The notes beneath the pieces are model-generated. The model had not been told where the DNA came from. It worked only from the letters and a program-made list of their open reading frames with translations, and made no database searches. A program made the position numbers and the translations under genes. Positions 46,861-57,340 of a stretch of DNA of 64,000 bases are shown piece after piece. Origin of the DNA: Cyanoderma ruficeps (lineage: Eukaryota > Chordata > Aves > Passeriformes > Timaliidae); NCBI GenBank assembly GCA_008694505.1, contig VZDJ01000223.1, forward strand, positions 4,419,960-4,483,959, written 5' to 3'. How positions within the stretch are numbered: position 1 is the stretch's first letter; every line of letters starts with the position of its first letter.

Positions 46861-46960
46861 TCCCTTGGGGTGGGCTCGGCCCCAATCCCTTGGGGTGGGC
46901 TCGGCCCCAGTCCCTTGGGGTGGGCTCGGCCCCAATCCCTTGGGATGGGCTCCTTTCCCA
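46861..46960. repeat. 25-bp G/C-rich minisatellite at gap edge
   Basis: Four visible units of 'tcccttggggtgggctcggc' plus 'cccaa', period 25 bp. Each unit has GGGG and GGG runs, so the array could fold into G-quadruplexes. It probably continues into the gap. Confidence 0.93.
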
Positions 46961-47243
46961 CCCTTAAGGAGAGGCTGTGCTCAAACCCTGCCCGGTGCCA
47001 CCAGCCCTGACGTCAGTGTCACGGATTAAAGGGACCCTGGGAGCCCAAAGCCTCCTTAAGCAGCGCCAGCGAGGTCACCCTGTGCCAGCCACCCCCAGGC
47101 TGCCGTGGGGACACCGCCGTGACCCACATCCCAGCCGGGAAGGGCAGGAGGGGACGGCCCAGCAGGGACGAGCACACGGGGATCGGCCCCCTCGCAGTGA
47201 AATAAATACAATTCTTCACCTCGCTGGGCTGTTCCATAACGGC
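46961..47243. other. GC-rich unassigned segment
   Basis: Rich in CpG at about 47060-47250. No coding sequence recognised. Confidence 0.45.
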
Positions 47244-47493
47244 CGGTTCGTTCCGCGAGGTGATGTGTGAATTTAATGATCAATAATAAAGAGAAATAAA
47301 TAAAAATTGTAATGATTTAATCTCGAACAGGTTTTAATTTCAAACAGTATTTGGTTTTAAACAGATTTCTGTTACCTTCCTTTTGCCAGTTCATTCCGCA
47401 AGGTGAATTTAATTAATAAAAAATGTAATGATTTAATCTTGAACAGGTTTTAAACAGTGTTTGGTTTTAGACACATCTCCGTTACATTCCTTT
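47244..47493. repeat. Tandem duplication, period about 144 bp
   Basis: 'gttc.ttccgc.aggtga' starts copies at 47244 and 47388. Both contain 'tgtaatgatttaatct', 'gaacaggtttt' and 'tttggtttta'. The second copy is shorter. Confidence 0.88.
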
Positions 47494-47526
47494 TTAATTT
47501 TAATCTCAATTAAAGAGGAAGGTAAC

Positions 47527-47632
47527 AGGATCATGGAATGGTTGGGGTTGGGGGGATCTCAAAAAGCTCCTGATCCCACCATGCATGGGCAGCAACACCT
47601 TCCACCATCCCAGACTGCTCCAAACCACGGGA
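47527..47632 (-). mobile_element. CR1 LINE 3' end
   Basis: 'aggatcatggaatggttggg', 'catgcatgggcagcaacacc' and 'ttccaccatcccagactgct' in reverse orientation; truncated within the tail. Confidence 0.85.
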
Positions 47633-47737
47633 ATTCCAAGGAGCTGCATCTCCCCACTCCTCCCTCGCCGTTCCTCTCACTCTGCCAATGTCTGGGCACT
47701 GATAATTATTGAAAGCCGAATAATTAACAGTAAATAC

Positions 47738-47800
47738 AATCATAGAACAGCCCAGGCTGGGAGGGACTGACAAGGATCAAAGTCCAGCTGCCGACAGGAG
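47738..47800 (-). mobile_element. CR1 LINE 3' terminal fragment
   Basis: 'aatcatagaacagcccaggc', 'tgggagggactgacaaggat' and 'caaagtccagctg' match a second CR1 tail type, reverse-oriented, close to the preceding copy. Confidence 0.75.
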
Positions 47801-47832
47801 CTGTGCCGTGACTCAACGGGATGTTTGGGACG

Positions 47833-47967
47833 TTTCAATTGCACTTTCTATGATTTTTTAATTCCAATTTCAATTGCAGTTTCTATGATTTTTAATTTCA
47901 GTGTCTATGATTTTTAATTTCAGTTTCTATGATTTTTAATTTCAATCGCAGTTTCTATGATTTTTAA
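47833..47967. repeat. AT-rich minisatellite, about 5 copies
   Basis: Units of about 22-32 bp around 'tttctatgatttttaatttca', starting just after the CR1 fragment. The word 'tctatgatt' equals the CR1 terminal repeat word, so a CR1 tail may have seeded the array. Confidence 0.85.
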
Positions 47968-49461
47968 AGGATATGGAAACCCCAGCTCAGTTCAGGAGTT
48001 TTTGCCTGTCAGTCTTATCAGGAGTTATGCTCTACTGGCCTTAAACCTGAGTTTAAGAAGCGGCTTAAGTCGATGTGCATGGAAAGACGTTTGAAGAGTT
48101 CTGTTAATGCTGGGAAACTCCTTCATTCCTTTGATCTGACAAAACTTTTCTTATGAAATAAAATTCCCCACGTACATCACCGAGGACCTGTCTGCAGCAC
48201 CACTAAATTAAAATCACTCTTGGAATTCAATTCCTCCAAAATTGCAGCGACGTTTGGAAGAAATCCCCACACTCAGCTTCTACTAATTAATTATGACACC
48301 ATAAATATTTTAGGAAGTGCCACAAACAGTTTTCTTGAGACTTTTATTTTTTACAGTTGACTGCAAGGCAAGAACTGCTGCTGCTCCCAGAGCTCTGCTT
48401 TGCTCAGGAATGGAAACCAAAGCCTGTCCCGCTCTCAGGGAATGTCTTCCCAAGCATTTGCTCCCCGGACATTAAATTAGAAACCAACCTTTAGCTCCTG
48501 CCAGCACCCCAGAGAGTGAAGTTTCGGTGTCTGTGACACCTTGGGAAGGCTGAGCTGGGACAGAGACTGGGCAATAACAAAGTTACAGTTACAAAAACCC
48601 TTCTCCTGTTTACAGAAAATTCCCTGGAAAACAAAGAATTTCAGAAAACCAAAACATGTCAGGCACGGAATCAGGGCTACGATCTCCAGCTGCTCATGTC
48701 CCACTTTCCTGCTCCATTTGCCACCTTGTCCCTGCTCTGGAGAACATTCCACACCTGAGATCATCTCCCTGAGCATCTGGAAAGGAAAAGAGAACCTTTG
48801 GGAAACGGAAAGCTGGTTAAACTCTTGGATGAAGATCCATACCAGCAGAGTTCCACGCTGCTGGGAAAGGAACTGGCCAAAAAAAAAAAAAACCCCAAAA
48901 ACCACCTGTTTAGGCTCAGATTTTTGATTCTGCCAGGTTTGTACAGACAAAACCCACTGAAAATATTCCTAATTATTAATTTTCTCCAGAGTTAGAGAGC
49001 ATTGCTGTTGGTGCATGTGAAAATTCTGGAGATCACGGAGGAAAAAGGAAAATCTCTGAGCTGCAGAAGCAGCTGCTGCGTCTGAGCTGAGGTCTCCACA
49101 CAGGAGAGGATGAAAAATCACTGCAGTAATTTTTCTACAACTGGGACAAATCCAAATTGATGGTCAATCCCCTTAATCCTGCAAATTATATGAAGCGTTA
49201 CTCACTCCTCAGCATTTTTTATTTTATATCATTTGTCAAAATGGATCAGGTTCTCACCGGCCAGGCCAGAAAATCACAGTGAGAACCAGCAGTGTTCCAG
49301 GAACATCGAGTTCTTGTCGTCCTGGCCTGGGCAGGAGGAATTCCCTCAATGCCAAAACCTTCTGAATCAGGTGGTGAAAAGTGGGGTGAACGTGAGGGTA
49401 TTTGGACAGAACCTTTTCTGGGGGGGAATAACAGCAGAGAGCACCTCAAATACGGGAGGAG
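47968..49461. other. Unassigned non-coding sequence
   Basis: A-run at 48880-48892. No gene recognised; the frames at 48477-48950 (minus) and 48541-48927 (plus) overlap on opposite strands without domains. Confidence 0.5.
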
Positions 49462-49588
49462 CAAAATCCTGTCCCATCCCTGGATGTGCTCAAGGCCAGG
49501 CTGGAGTCTCTGGAAGGTTCCCTGCTCATGGATGGAGGGATGAGATGAGTTTTAAGGTCCTTTCCAACCCAAACCATTCCATGATCTG
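49462..49588 (+). mobile_element. CR1 LINE 3' end
   Basis: 'gtcccatccctggatgtgct', 'caaggccaggctggagtctc', 'ttaaggtcctttccaaccca' and 'aaccattccatgatct': CR1 sense orientation with an intact terminal word. Confidence 0.88.
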
Positions 49589-49589
49589 T

Positions 49590-49737
49590 AGAGGGACATG
49601 TGGAAGGTGTTCCAGGTCCTTTCCAGATGTGGAAGGTGTTCCAGGTCCTTTCTAGATACAGAAGATGTTGCAGGCCTATGCCAGATGTGGAAGATGTTCC
49701 AGGTCTTTTCCAGATGTTCCAGGTCCTTTTGTGTCTA
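49590..49737. repeat. Minisatellite of about 31 bp, about 5 copies, abutting a CR1 tail
   Basis: Units around 'gatgtggaaggtgttccagg' and 'tcctttccag', beginning immediately after the CR1 end. Copies vary ('atacagaagatgttgcagg'). Confidence 0.88.
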
Positions 49738-50385
49738 GAGCAGGAAAAACAACTTTAAAAATGCTTTGAGGGTCGTTCCCCTCTGTCTTGGTATGTTCTA
49801 ACAGGTAAAGAGGCCCAGGAAACTGGAAATATTCCAGAATATTGGAAATACTCCTAATTCTGGAGGGAAGATGTGGGAAAAAACCCTCAGGAAAACATTT
49901 CCCCAAACGCTCAATCAGAAACTTTTTTTTTTTCCTTCACTCCTCAAGAAGCAAAACACTAAACACGAATATTCTGCTGCCGTAGGAAAATTAAAGCAAA
50001 ATGTTTACTGCCTTCAAGTTAAATATTTTACTCTTGCTGAGGAGCAGAGGCTGGAACGAATCCAGCGGGGACAAAGCTGCTTTTCCTCGTCGGGTTCTGC
50101 TGTCCAAACATTTGTGGGCAGCTCTAATAAACATCTGCATAATGAGTGTGAGCATGTAATGAGTACAAACATGTGTGCAGTGCGGGGATGCTGCGTTAAA
50201 CATGGAGACTTTGAATTTGGGGTTTTGTTCACGCACAGAACGTGGGCAGCAGCAGCACCTCGTGAGCTTTTCACCACCTCAACCAACCCTGGGGGGGATT
50301 TTTTTGGCAGGGAAAATCTGGGTGTGCTCAGCCCCGAGGGCGTTTGGGGTCCTCGTGGGATGTGGGGTGGCAGATATTTCATTTA
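49738..50385. other. Unassigned non-coding sequence
   Basis: T-run at 49923-49933. The 173-codon frame at 49871-50392 lacks recognisable domains and is paralleled by open frames on minus. Confidence 0.5.
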
Positions 50386-50467
50386 TTTATAGTATATATA
50401 TATATTATCATATATATTATCATAGATATAATCACATATATTAGTATAGTATAGTATAGTATAGTAT
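50386..50467. repeat. AT-rich microsatellite, (TA)n to (TATAG)n
   Basis: Begins as TA dinucleotides, passes through 'tatatattatca' words and ends as five or so 'tatag' units at a single N (50468). Confidence 0.95.
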
Positions 50468-50468
50468 N

Positions 50469-50790
50469 ATCCATGCAGGCCACATCACCTTAGTTTGGCG
50501 ACAAGGATGCTATGGGAGACCATGATGGAAGCCTTGCTAAAGCCAAGGAAAGAGTTATCCACTGCCCTCCTCAGCCCTGCAGAGCAGGGCACGTATTCGA
50601 TCAGCAGGGCAGGCAGGCTGGTCAGGCACACTTTACCCTTGGAGAACCCATGCTGGCTAGTCATAGTCACTCTCCTGTCCTTCATGAGGTGGACACAGAA
50701 TCCCTCAGGACTTGCTTCATAATTTTTCCAGGCACTGAATTGAGTCTGACCATCTGGTCTTTCCCCAGATTCTTCTTTCTGCCTTGTGGT
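50469..50790 (-). pseudogene. CR1 LINE ORF2 reverse-transcriptase fragment, decayed
   Basis: On minus, the translation from about 50775 down to 50485 follows the CR1 reverse-transcriptase domain. It has a degenerate counterpart of the 'NYRPVSLTS' block, then 'SQHGFSKGK' followed by 'CLTSL', which is the conserved RT segment before the first catalytic region, and finally 'FSKAS..VSHSIL'. In an active element the stretch between the last two carries a 'VYLDFSKAF' motif; here the first catalytic aspartate is lost ('FLGFSKAS'). An in-frame TGA (complement of 50485-50487) interrupts a still recognisable continuation ('CGLHG'). The fragment stops at the single N next to the TATAG run. It is a dead 5'- and 3'-truncated insertion and encodes no working polymerase. 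Confidence 0.85.
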
Positions 50791-52439
50791 TTTTTTTTTG
50801 TTTGTTTGTTTTTTGGCTGCAGCTCTTTCAAACCCTCGGAAAACGCAAAACCTCCAGGAAAACAATCCCTCAGCCCTTTTCAGCGAGGACTTCGCAGCAG
50901 CAGCTCTAAAACAAATGTTTGCCCATGGAGAGGCTCTGTTTGTTCAGGGCAAATAAAGAATAAATCAGGGGGGTTGTTGGGAATAACTCATGGGGCTGAT
51001 GCTCTGGGCCTGGTTTACTCCATGGAAAAGTCTCGTCAGGGTCCCTGTCCCCTCTTGGGGAACACAAACTCGCTCCTATTTTTAGATCTGGCCCCATGGA
51101 TGGATGGATGGAAGGAAAACAAGTGCAGTAAAATCAGGATGTGGAGTGAATTTCCCGCCCTCTGTGTGAAAGGCAGGAGGAGAAATCGCTCCTTAGGAAA
51201 TCACATTTTTTGTGGAAAAAAGAAGCATTTTCCTTGAGGCGTCAGGCTCAGCAGGTTGGGAATGACATCAGCCACCGAAAAACTCCATTTTTCATTGATT
51301 TGAGCCAAAAATCTATTGGCTAATCTCAAAACCTAATATTATTTAAAGCAGCAGGGACACTGAGGGAGATGTGGGCAAGGACGAGGTGAGGGAGGAGTGT
51401 GACGGACCCACATCTTGGGGAATTTTTGGGACACAGCTCTGCCCAACTTCCCAAATTTTTTCTCCCACTGTGAATGTATCAGCCTCAATAAACAAGAATG
51501 ACGTAAACCTCCCAGAGCAGGGAGGTTTAAATTCACCTGATCTCCAGAATAAAATTCACCTCATCTCCTAAAAGGGTTTGGGATCAGCCTTGGAATTCCC
51601 TGAGGGATCCCTGAGTGACCCCAACACCTCCTGTGATATTGGAAATCATTTTAGCTGAGCTTTGCCAGCCCAGGAGAGGAGGGAGACGGGTTTGGGTTCA
51701 TTATTGACCCCCCCTCAGTCCATTGATGGGGTTTATGAGCTCAATAGAATTGTAATATAAATTATATAAATACATAAACATAAAAAATACCGTGTTGGTT
51801 TGTCCCATTCTTCAATATATGTGAGAAAACACAGTCTCTGTCTCCAGCATTTTTATACAGGACTGACTTTGGAAAACACCTGCTTGAATTACCTTTTATA
51901 GCAGCTTTTTTATCCAAAATTTTAGCAAATTTAGCAGCATTTTAGGCAGCAGAGGCAGGAGGAGGAGAACTGTTGATATTCTGACATTCTCCTTCCAGAT
52001 ATTCACTCAGAGGAGTGTTTGTCACATAAAGCTCAGCTGGAAAATGCACAAACAAAGTGATTTTCCAAAGCACAAACCCTTGTTTGTCATTTTTTTACTC
52101 TCAGCCCACCTCTGCAGCAATCCCTGAGATTCCTCCAGGCCCTGGCTCCCAATCCTGCCCCAAAGGCAGCAGGGCTGGAGATCTGGAATTAAAACTGGAT
52201 TTCAGCTACCTGAGATCCTGCTGATCCTTTTTGTCCCCCCTCCAGGGGTTTTAATTAACACCAAGCACTGGTGGGACTCCAAGCCTAGCCCAGGATTTAA
52301 TTAAGACAGGACTAATTGACCTCCCTAAAGGGGGATCTTTAAAACAATAAAAATAGATCAAATATCATTTAAATATATAAAACCAGATGCAATAAAACTA
52401 CCCAAGTCTGTCTGTAATGATCCTGATTTTCCCTTTTAA
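50791..52439. other. Unassigned non-coding sequence
   Basis: A T-run at about 50791-50812 ends the CR1 remnant; there is a short (GGAT)n at 51096-51110. The 241-codon frame 50512-51237 begins inside the CR1 remnant on its opposite strand and has no independent support. Confidence 0.5.
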
Positions 52440-52760
52440 AAGTGCTGCTGTTGACTTTTTTCCAGGAATTTTTCCGTCTCCCTCCATAGGATATGAAACT
52501 TTAATCTGTCACTTGACAGTAATCTTTGCCTGTCATGAACAACATCCCCTCGGTAAAAACCAGACTTCTTTCCCCCCCTAATTCACCCCAGATCCACACT
52601 CCAGACACTTCCCAGTTGTTTTATCTCCAAAGGATTAAAACGCTTGCGAATATTAAATTTAATCCACTCGGAGGGAGGGCAGAAATTAATCCTAATTAAG
52701 CCACTGCAGCAGCTGTAATTCTGAGCAGGATGAATTATCTAATGGGGATTCTTGCTGAAG
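52440..52760. promoter_or_regulatory. Candidate conserved non-coding element (speculative)
   Basis: Repeat-free. It has a 6-bp-arm palindrome 'ctgtcacttgacag' (52506-52519), whose TGTCA/TGACA halves are the core of MEIS/TGIF sites, another 'ctgtca' at about 52530, and a cluster of TAAT words with 'cctaattaag' at about 52692. This is the densest patch of homeodomain-type words in the window. Conservation and function untested. Confidence 0.27.
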
Positions 52761-54190
52761 AATAGGGCTGAGTCACGGGCATCCCATTTCTTCTGGGCTG
52801 CGGATCAAGGCGGCGAGCGCAGCAATCAACCCCAAAGATGAAATGAACAATTCTTTTATTCCAAAATCAATCGGAGGAAATTGATGCTCATCCTCCCCGG
52901 GCTTTATGGCACGGTCCTGGTTCTGCAGAACAGGAAAAGGCTCGGAGCTGTTGGCAAAGCAGGGGGAGAGGAGCTTTTATTAGGGATGAGAACACCGGGA
53001 ACCTGTGGCACAAGAGCCCGAGAGCATTTGGCTCCTTTTGATCCCATGGGAATTGCAGGAACTGAAGGTTTTTATCTCCCAGGCAGCTCAGAGTGCTCAG
53101 CTCAGGAGTGTTGGACACCTGAACTTCAAAGGATGATGAAAAATTTGGGGTGGAGGGAATTTTTCGGACCGCCAGCAACAACTGAGTCCAGTTTGCCTCA
53201 TTTGCACGGCACTAAACATTCATTATCTCATTAATTACCACATGCATGGGGTTAATTTCTATTTATTCCACCCTCAGGAGCTCAGCCAGTGGTGCCCTGT
53301 GGGGAGGTGAGTCCTAGTCAGGTGTTTAAGGATTTAAGTGACCCAGTTTCTGATTGGAAAGGCCCTGATTTGGTGGATTTTGGGGATGGAAAAGGCCTGC
53401 AGAGACTTTGGGAGGTGGTTGGATAAATGCTGTGTGTGCAGAACGTGCTCAGAGCTGCTCCACGTGCACCTTGTGGAAATGAAATCAGCACAGAGTTGGT
53501 TCTTTCTTACAAACTTCTTTGGTTTGGGGGCTGGAAAAGTTTCCAGCTGCCACCAGATATCAAAAAATTGCTGCATGGACGAGCTGCTGAAATTCCTTCT
53601 TTTGTGAGATTGCCAAATCCTGACTGATATCTCACTCCAGGTTTTCTTCCTGTGGATGAGCAGGGCAGGGAGGAGACACTGGGGAAAGGCCCTCATGTAA
53701 TACAGCCCATAATAAGCAGCCATTTAAGGGATTTAATAAAATATTGGCCTCATTAAAGCAGAATGATATAAACATAATGTCATCATGCAGGAAAGAAATG
53801 TTCTAGTTTGGCTCTAGGATCGTTGTTTACTTGTTTGTTTGCATCTGAAATAATCTTTACCCCAATTTCCCAGTTTTCTTCCATAAATACACAAAATATT
53901 AGCTGGCTGCTCGATGCACTTCCAGCTAAATATGGCTTTTTAATTTCAGATAGATCTTCTTGCTGCCCTAAAATGGCAATCCATGTGCGGGGCCGTGCTT
54001 AGAGTGAGTAACAGATGTTGTGCCTGAAATACTCCTGTAAACAAGGCCTTGAGACACAAGGTTTGGGAGGCTCAGACTGAAAAAACAACTCACAAAAAAA
54101 GATCAGCTCAGTTGGCTCATTATTGGGATCATTATTTCTGTCTTGGGGTGACAAATCTGCATCTCCACGTGACTTCCCAGATTGCTGGAA
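52761..54190. other. Unassigned non-coding sequence
   Basis: No gene or recognised repeat. Open frames at 52881-53234 and 53334-53723 are not protein-like to me. Confidence 0.5.
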
Positions 54191-54511
54191 GCTCTGAGCT
54201 CACAGTCAGTGTCACTCAGCTCTGCACACAGCAGGGACACCAAACAAATCCTTTCCCCAATGGACACCAAGGACAACTTTCAGGCCCAGCAGCACAAACA
54301 AGGGTGGCTGAAGGGAGGGACAAGAAGGATGGGACCTCACAACCTGCAGCTGCAACTGGACAATTCAACCCCAAGCTGCAAATGGACCCAAACTGATCCA
54401 AGGGGGAGACCTGCTGACCCTTTGGCCATTTGGGGACCATTTGGGCTCCACCTTGGCTGGAGCCCTGCCCAGGCTCTTGTCCTGCCCAAGGTGGATCCTG
54501 GAGGCTTTTCA
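54191..54511 (+). repeat. Inverted repeat arm 1 (partner 58369-58689)
   Basis: The reverse complement of 58375-58689 equals 54191-54505 with no mismatch that I can find over 315 bp; after one mismatch it matches five more bases. Landmarks: 'ctgagctcacagtcagtgtc', 'ttggccatttggggacca' and 'ctgcccaaggtggatcctgg'. The style (a long GC-rich stretch ending in 'tttca') resembles the 3' half of a songbird ERV LTR truncated before its AATAAA, but this is unproven. The long frames through both arms are the same sequence translated twice. Confidence 0.95.
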
Positions 54512-54642
54512 ATCACAGATCACAGATCAGCTTCAATCACAGATCACTTTCAATCAGGGATCAGTTTCAATCAGGGATCAGTTTCAATCGGAGTTTTAGT
54601 ATCAATAACAGATCAGTTTCAGTTTCAATCACAGATCAGTTC
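54512..54642. repeat. Short-unit tandem array adjoining arm 1
   Basis: Units of 8-19 bp built on 'tttcaatcacagatcag' and 'tttcaatcagggatcag', directly after arm 1. The first unit begins with the arm's last bases ('tttca'). Confidence 0.9.
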
Positions 54643-54747
54643 CTCGTGCCCCGCTCTCCATGAGGGAACTGTGTGGGACAAAGGTTTGTTCCTCTTGTCC
54701 CCTGAACTGTGGCCACGTCCCAGGGTGGCAGCAGGCCAGGCCTCCTT

Positions 54748-54947
54748 AGGACAGGGAAAAGGAAAGGTTTGGAGAGTTTTTGTGGCTGTAGGTGAGTGAC
54801 GTGAAAGAGACAGGTGACCATGACAGCACACAGCAAGGCCAGCACAGAGCAAGGCCAGCACATTCCATCTCTTTAGGACAGGGAAAAGGAAAGGTTTGGA
54901 GGGTTTTTGTGGCTGTAAATGAGCGATGTGAAAGGAGCAGGTGCTTG
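54748..54947. repeat. Tandem duplication, period 127 bp
   Basis: 'aggacagggaaaaggaaagg' occurs at 54748 and 54875, each followed by 'tttttgtggctgta' and 'gtgaaag'. Between the copies, 'agcaaggccagcaca' is itself doubled. Confidence 0.9.
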
Positions 54948-54998
54948 TTAACCTCCCTGGGAAGGCGTTGAAGGGTGCTGGCCGTGCTCCGTGCTGTC

Positions 54999-55071
54999 AC
55001 TGTCACCTGCCTGCCCCATCAGGGCACTGCTCCTGGCACTGCCACTGTCACCTGCCTGCCCCATCAGGGCC
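54999..55071. repeat. 44-bp tandem duplication
   Basis: 'actgtcacctgcctgcccca' followed by 'tcagggc' occurs at 54999 and 55043. Confidence 0.9.
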
Positions 55072-55483
55072 CCAAGGAGCCCTTCCAGGCTGGCAGCACC
55101 TTGGAGGAGCCCCAGGAGCCCCAGGAAACCCAACTCCCGCAGGGCTGAGGCTGCAGATGCCAAAGGAGTGACTTCCAAAGGTGTCCTGGAGAGGGAAAAT
55201 CTTATTTCTGGAGTGACCTTTAGCGGAGTTGTCTCTGTGACAGCTGACAGGGCACAGGATGTGGTGGCAGCGCTGAGGGGCAGGTTGGGGATTTGGTGGC
55301 TGAAATGGGATTTGGGAGACTCGATCCCACACTGAGAGAGGGGTGGGCTCTGTTCTGTGTCCTTCATCCTCAGAGCTTCTGTCTCCTCTTTGTCCTTTTT
55401 GGCCAAGCACCCATGGCCTGTGTCAGTTAAAACAAACTCAAACTGTTCAAATCACAGCTTCAATAAACAGGTAATAACATTAT

Positions 55484-55925
55484 CTATAAAACTAATTATA
55501 TAAGAATTGTATAATAAATTAGAACATATAATTGATTATATATAGTGTATCATATATATTATATATTTTACACAATCATATAAAATATATAATATATTTT
55601 AATTTATATATACTTATGAATTATATATAGAGTATATAATATATATTTATTAGTTAAAATCTATTATATATAAATATCTAATATATATTTATATCATATA
55701 AATAAATTATATATAATACAGAATTTAATATCATAAATACTTTAAATAATTATATAATTATCTCTATAATATCTAAATATAAATAAACATCTACATATAA
55801 ATAAATATAAATATATATAAAAATAGATACTTATAATATCTAAATACATATATATAAATCTAAATATTAAATAATCTATATAACGTTATTATTTATTATC
55901 TAAACATTAAATTTCCTACAGAATA
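55484..55925. repeat. Long AT-rich block of about 440 bp
   Basis: Almost entirely A and T, made of 'tatata', 'ataaata' and 'taatat' words without a fixed period. Left and right edges are sharp against ordinary sequence. It may be expanded TA-rich simple repeat. Confidence 0.9.
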
Positions 55926-57051
55926 AAGAGATAATAAGGTTAGTGGGGATTTGTTCTGCGTGGCTGAGATGGGACTGGTGGGTACCTGCTGCCCCTGGGT
56001 GACAGGCTGGGATTTTCCCCAAAACCTTCACCCAAACTCATCAGCTGTGGTCCCAAATGAGTGTTGACCTCAAATGAGGGTTGGTCCCAGCAATGTGACA
56101 GGGAAACACTGAGGAGGCCCCTGAGCACAGAAATTCCGGCCCCCACTGGAGCGTTTGTGAGCGAGAAGGTTCGGCCTCCTCGGCCAACCGGGATTGTCTC
56201 TCGGTTACTGTGAGGGCACAAACGCAGCTGGTGGTTTTGGGGAGAAATGCGTCCCGTGCAAAACAAACGGGTGAGAAAAAAGGGGCAGCAGTGCTGAAAA
56301 AATTGGGATTTTTTTCCTCTGTGGTTAAAGGGGAACTGAGAAACTGCAGAAAGCGTTTTGCACCGCTAATTAGCAATTATAAAATGAGATGATTTATTCA
56401 TGTAAAAAGATATAAATTTATATAGATGTATTCATATAAAAATACTGGTCAGAGCTGACGTGTTCAGCTTTATTCATGACACGTTCAGTTTTATTTTCAT
56501 GGGAGGTAAAGGAAAGTTCTTGCCCAGGCTTTGGAGCACAACGCGAGGATTGACTTCCCTGCTTGACTCCTCGGATCCCCTCTGCGAGGAAGAGTGAAAG
56601 GAATTAAGTATTTATAGATAAATCCCTGTGCCTCGGAGGGGAGCAGCCTCTGGCTGAACCTGCTGGAGGTGGGCACAGGGAATTTGATGTCAGCGTGTTT
56701 GGAGGTGTCAAACCTGTTTTCTTTCTTTCCTTTTCTCCAGCAGAGCATCCCACAGCACCACGCCGAGGAGCCGAGGGGAAACGCGGGTTAAATTGGGGAT
56801 TTAAACATCGGCCTCGCGCCTTTCCCTTCCTCCCGACCTTCCCTCGGTGTCGGCGGCCGCTTTTTCCTTAAAAAAAAATAAATTATGCGGGTTGAGTTTG
56901 TATTGGCTCCCACCAATGAATGAGTGTGCTCATCCTTCCTCCAGCTTTGCAGGGATCCTGATGCTGCACCCACAAGGAGTTTAATTAATGGAATTAATCA
57001 AGATTGATGTGATGGGCTCATGAAAGGGAGGAAAAGCTCCAGGAAGATGAT
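55926..57051. other. Unassigned sequence with a CpG-rich patch
   Basis: A CpG-rich stretch at about 56756-56868 includes 'gtcggcggccgc' (about 56850) and 'gcctcgcgcc' (about 56811). It has the density of a very small CpG island but no visible transcript start or exon. The remainder is unassigned. Confidence 0.35.
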
Positions 57052-57340
57052 GATGGAATAGGCAGAGCTGGGAGGGATCTTCAAAGCTCATCCCAACCGT
57101 GCAGAGCTGATCCCAGCCTTTCCCGAGCTCATCCCAACCCTGCAGAGCTGATCCCAGCCTTTCCAGAGCTCATCCCAACCCTGCAGAGCTGATCCCAGCC
57201 TTTCCTGAGCTGTTCCCAGCCTTTCCCGAGCTCGTCCCAACCCTGCAGAGCTGATCCCAGCCTTTCCCGAGCTCATCCCAACCCTGCAGAGCTGATCCCA
57301 GCCTTTCCCGAGCTCGTCCCAACCCTTCCAGAGCCAGTCC
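57052..57340. repeat. 41-bp minisatellite beginning in a CR1-like tail
   Basis: 'gagctgatcccagcctttcc' followed by 'gagctcatcccaaccctgca' recurs with 'gagctgatcc' at 57103, 57144 and 57185, period 41 bp, about 6 copies with one partial deletion. Each unit is two related halves of about 20 bp. The sequence just before it (57052-57100, 'gcagagctgggagggatctt' and 'catcccaacc') resembles a reverse-oriented CR1 end, so the array may have grown from it. Confidence 0.9.

Noticed and set aside
46322..47029. 235-codon plus frame and overlapping frames
   Set aside because: They cross the N-gap at 46435-46860; the visible ends are simple repeat (Val/Leu runs) and the 25-bp array.
49871..50392. 173-codon plus frame
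   Set aside because: No homology or domain; minus strand is equally open.
50512..51237. 241-codon plus frame
   Set aside because: It starts on the antisense strand of the CR1 RT relic and has no domain.
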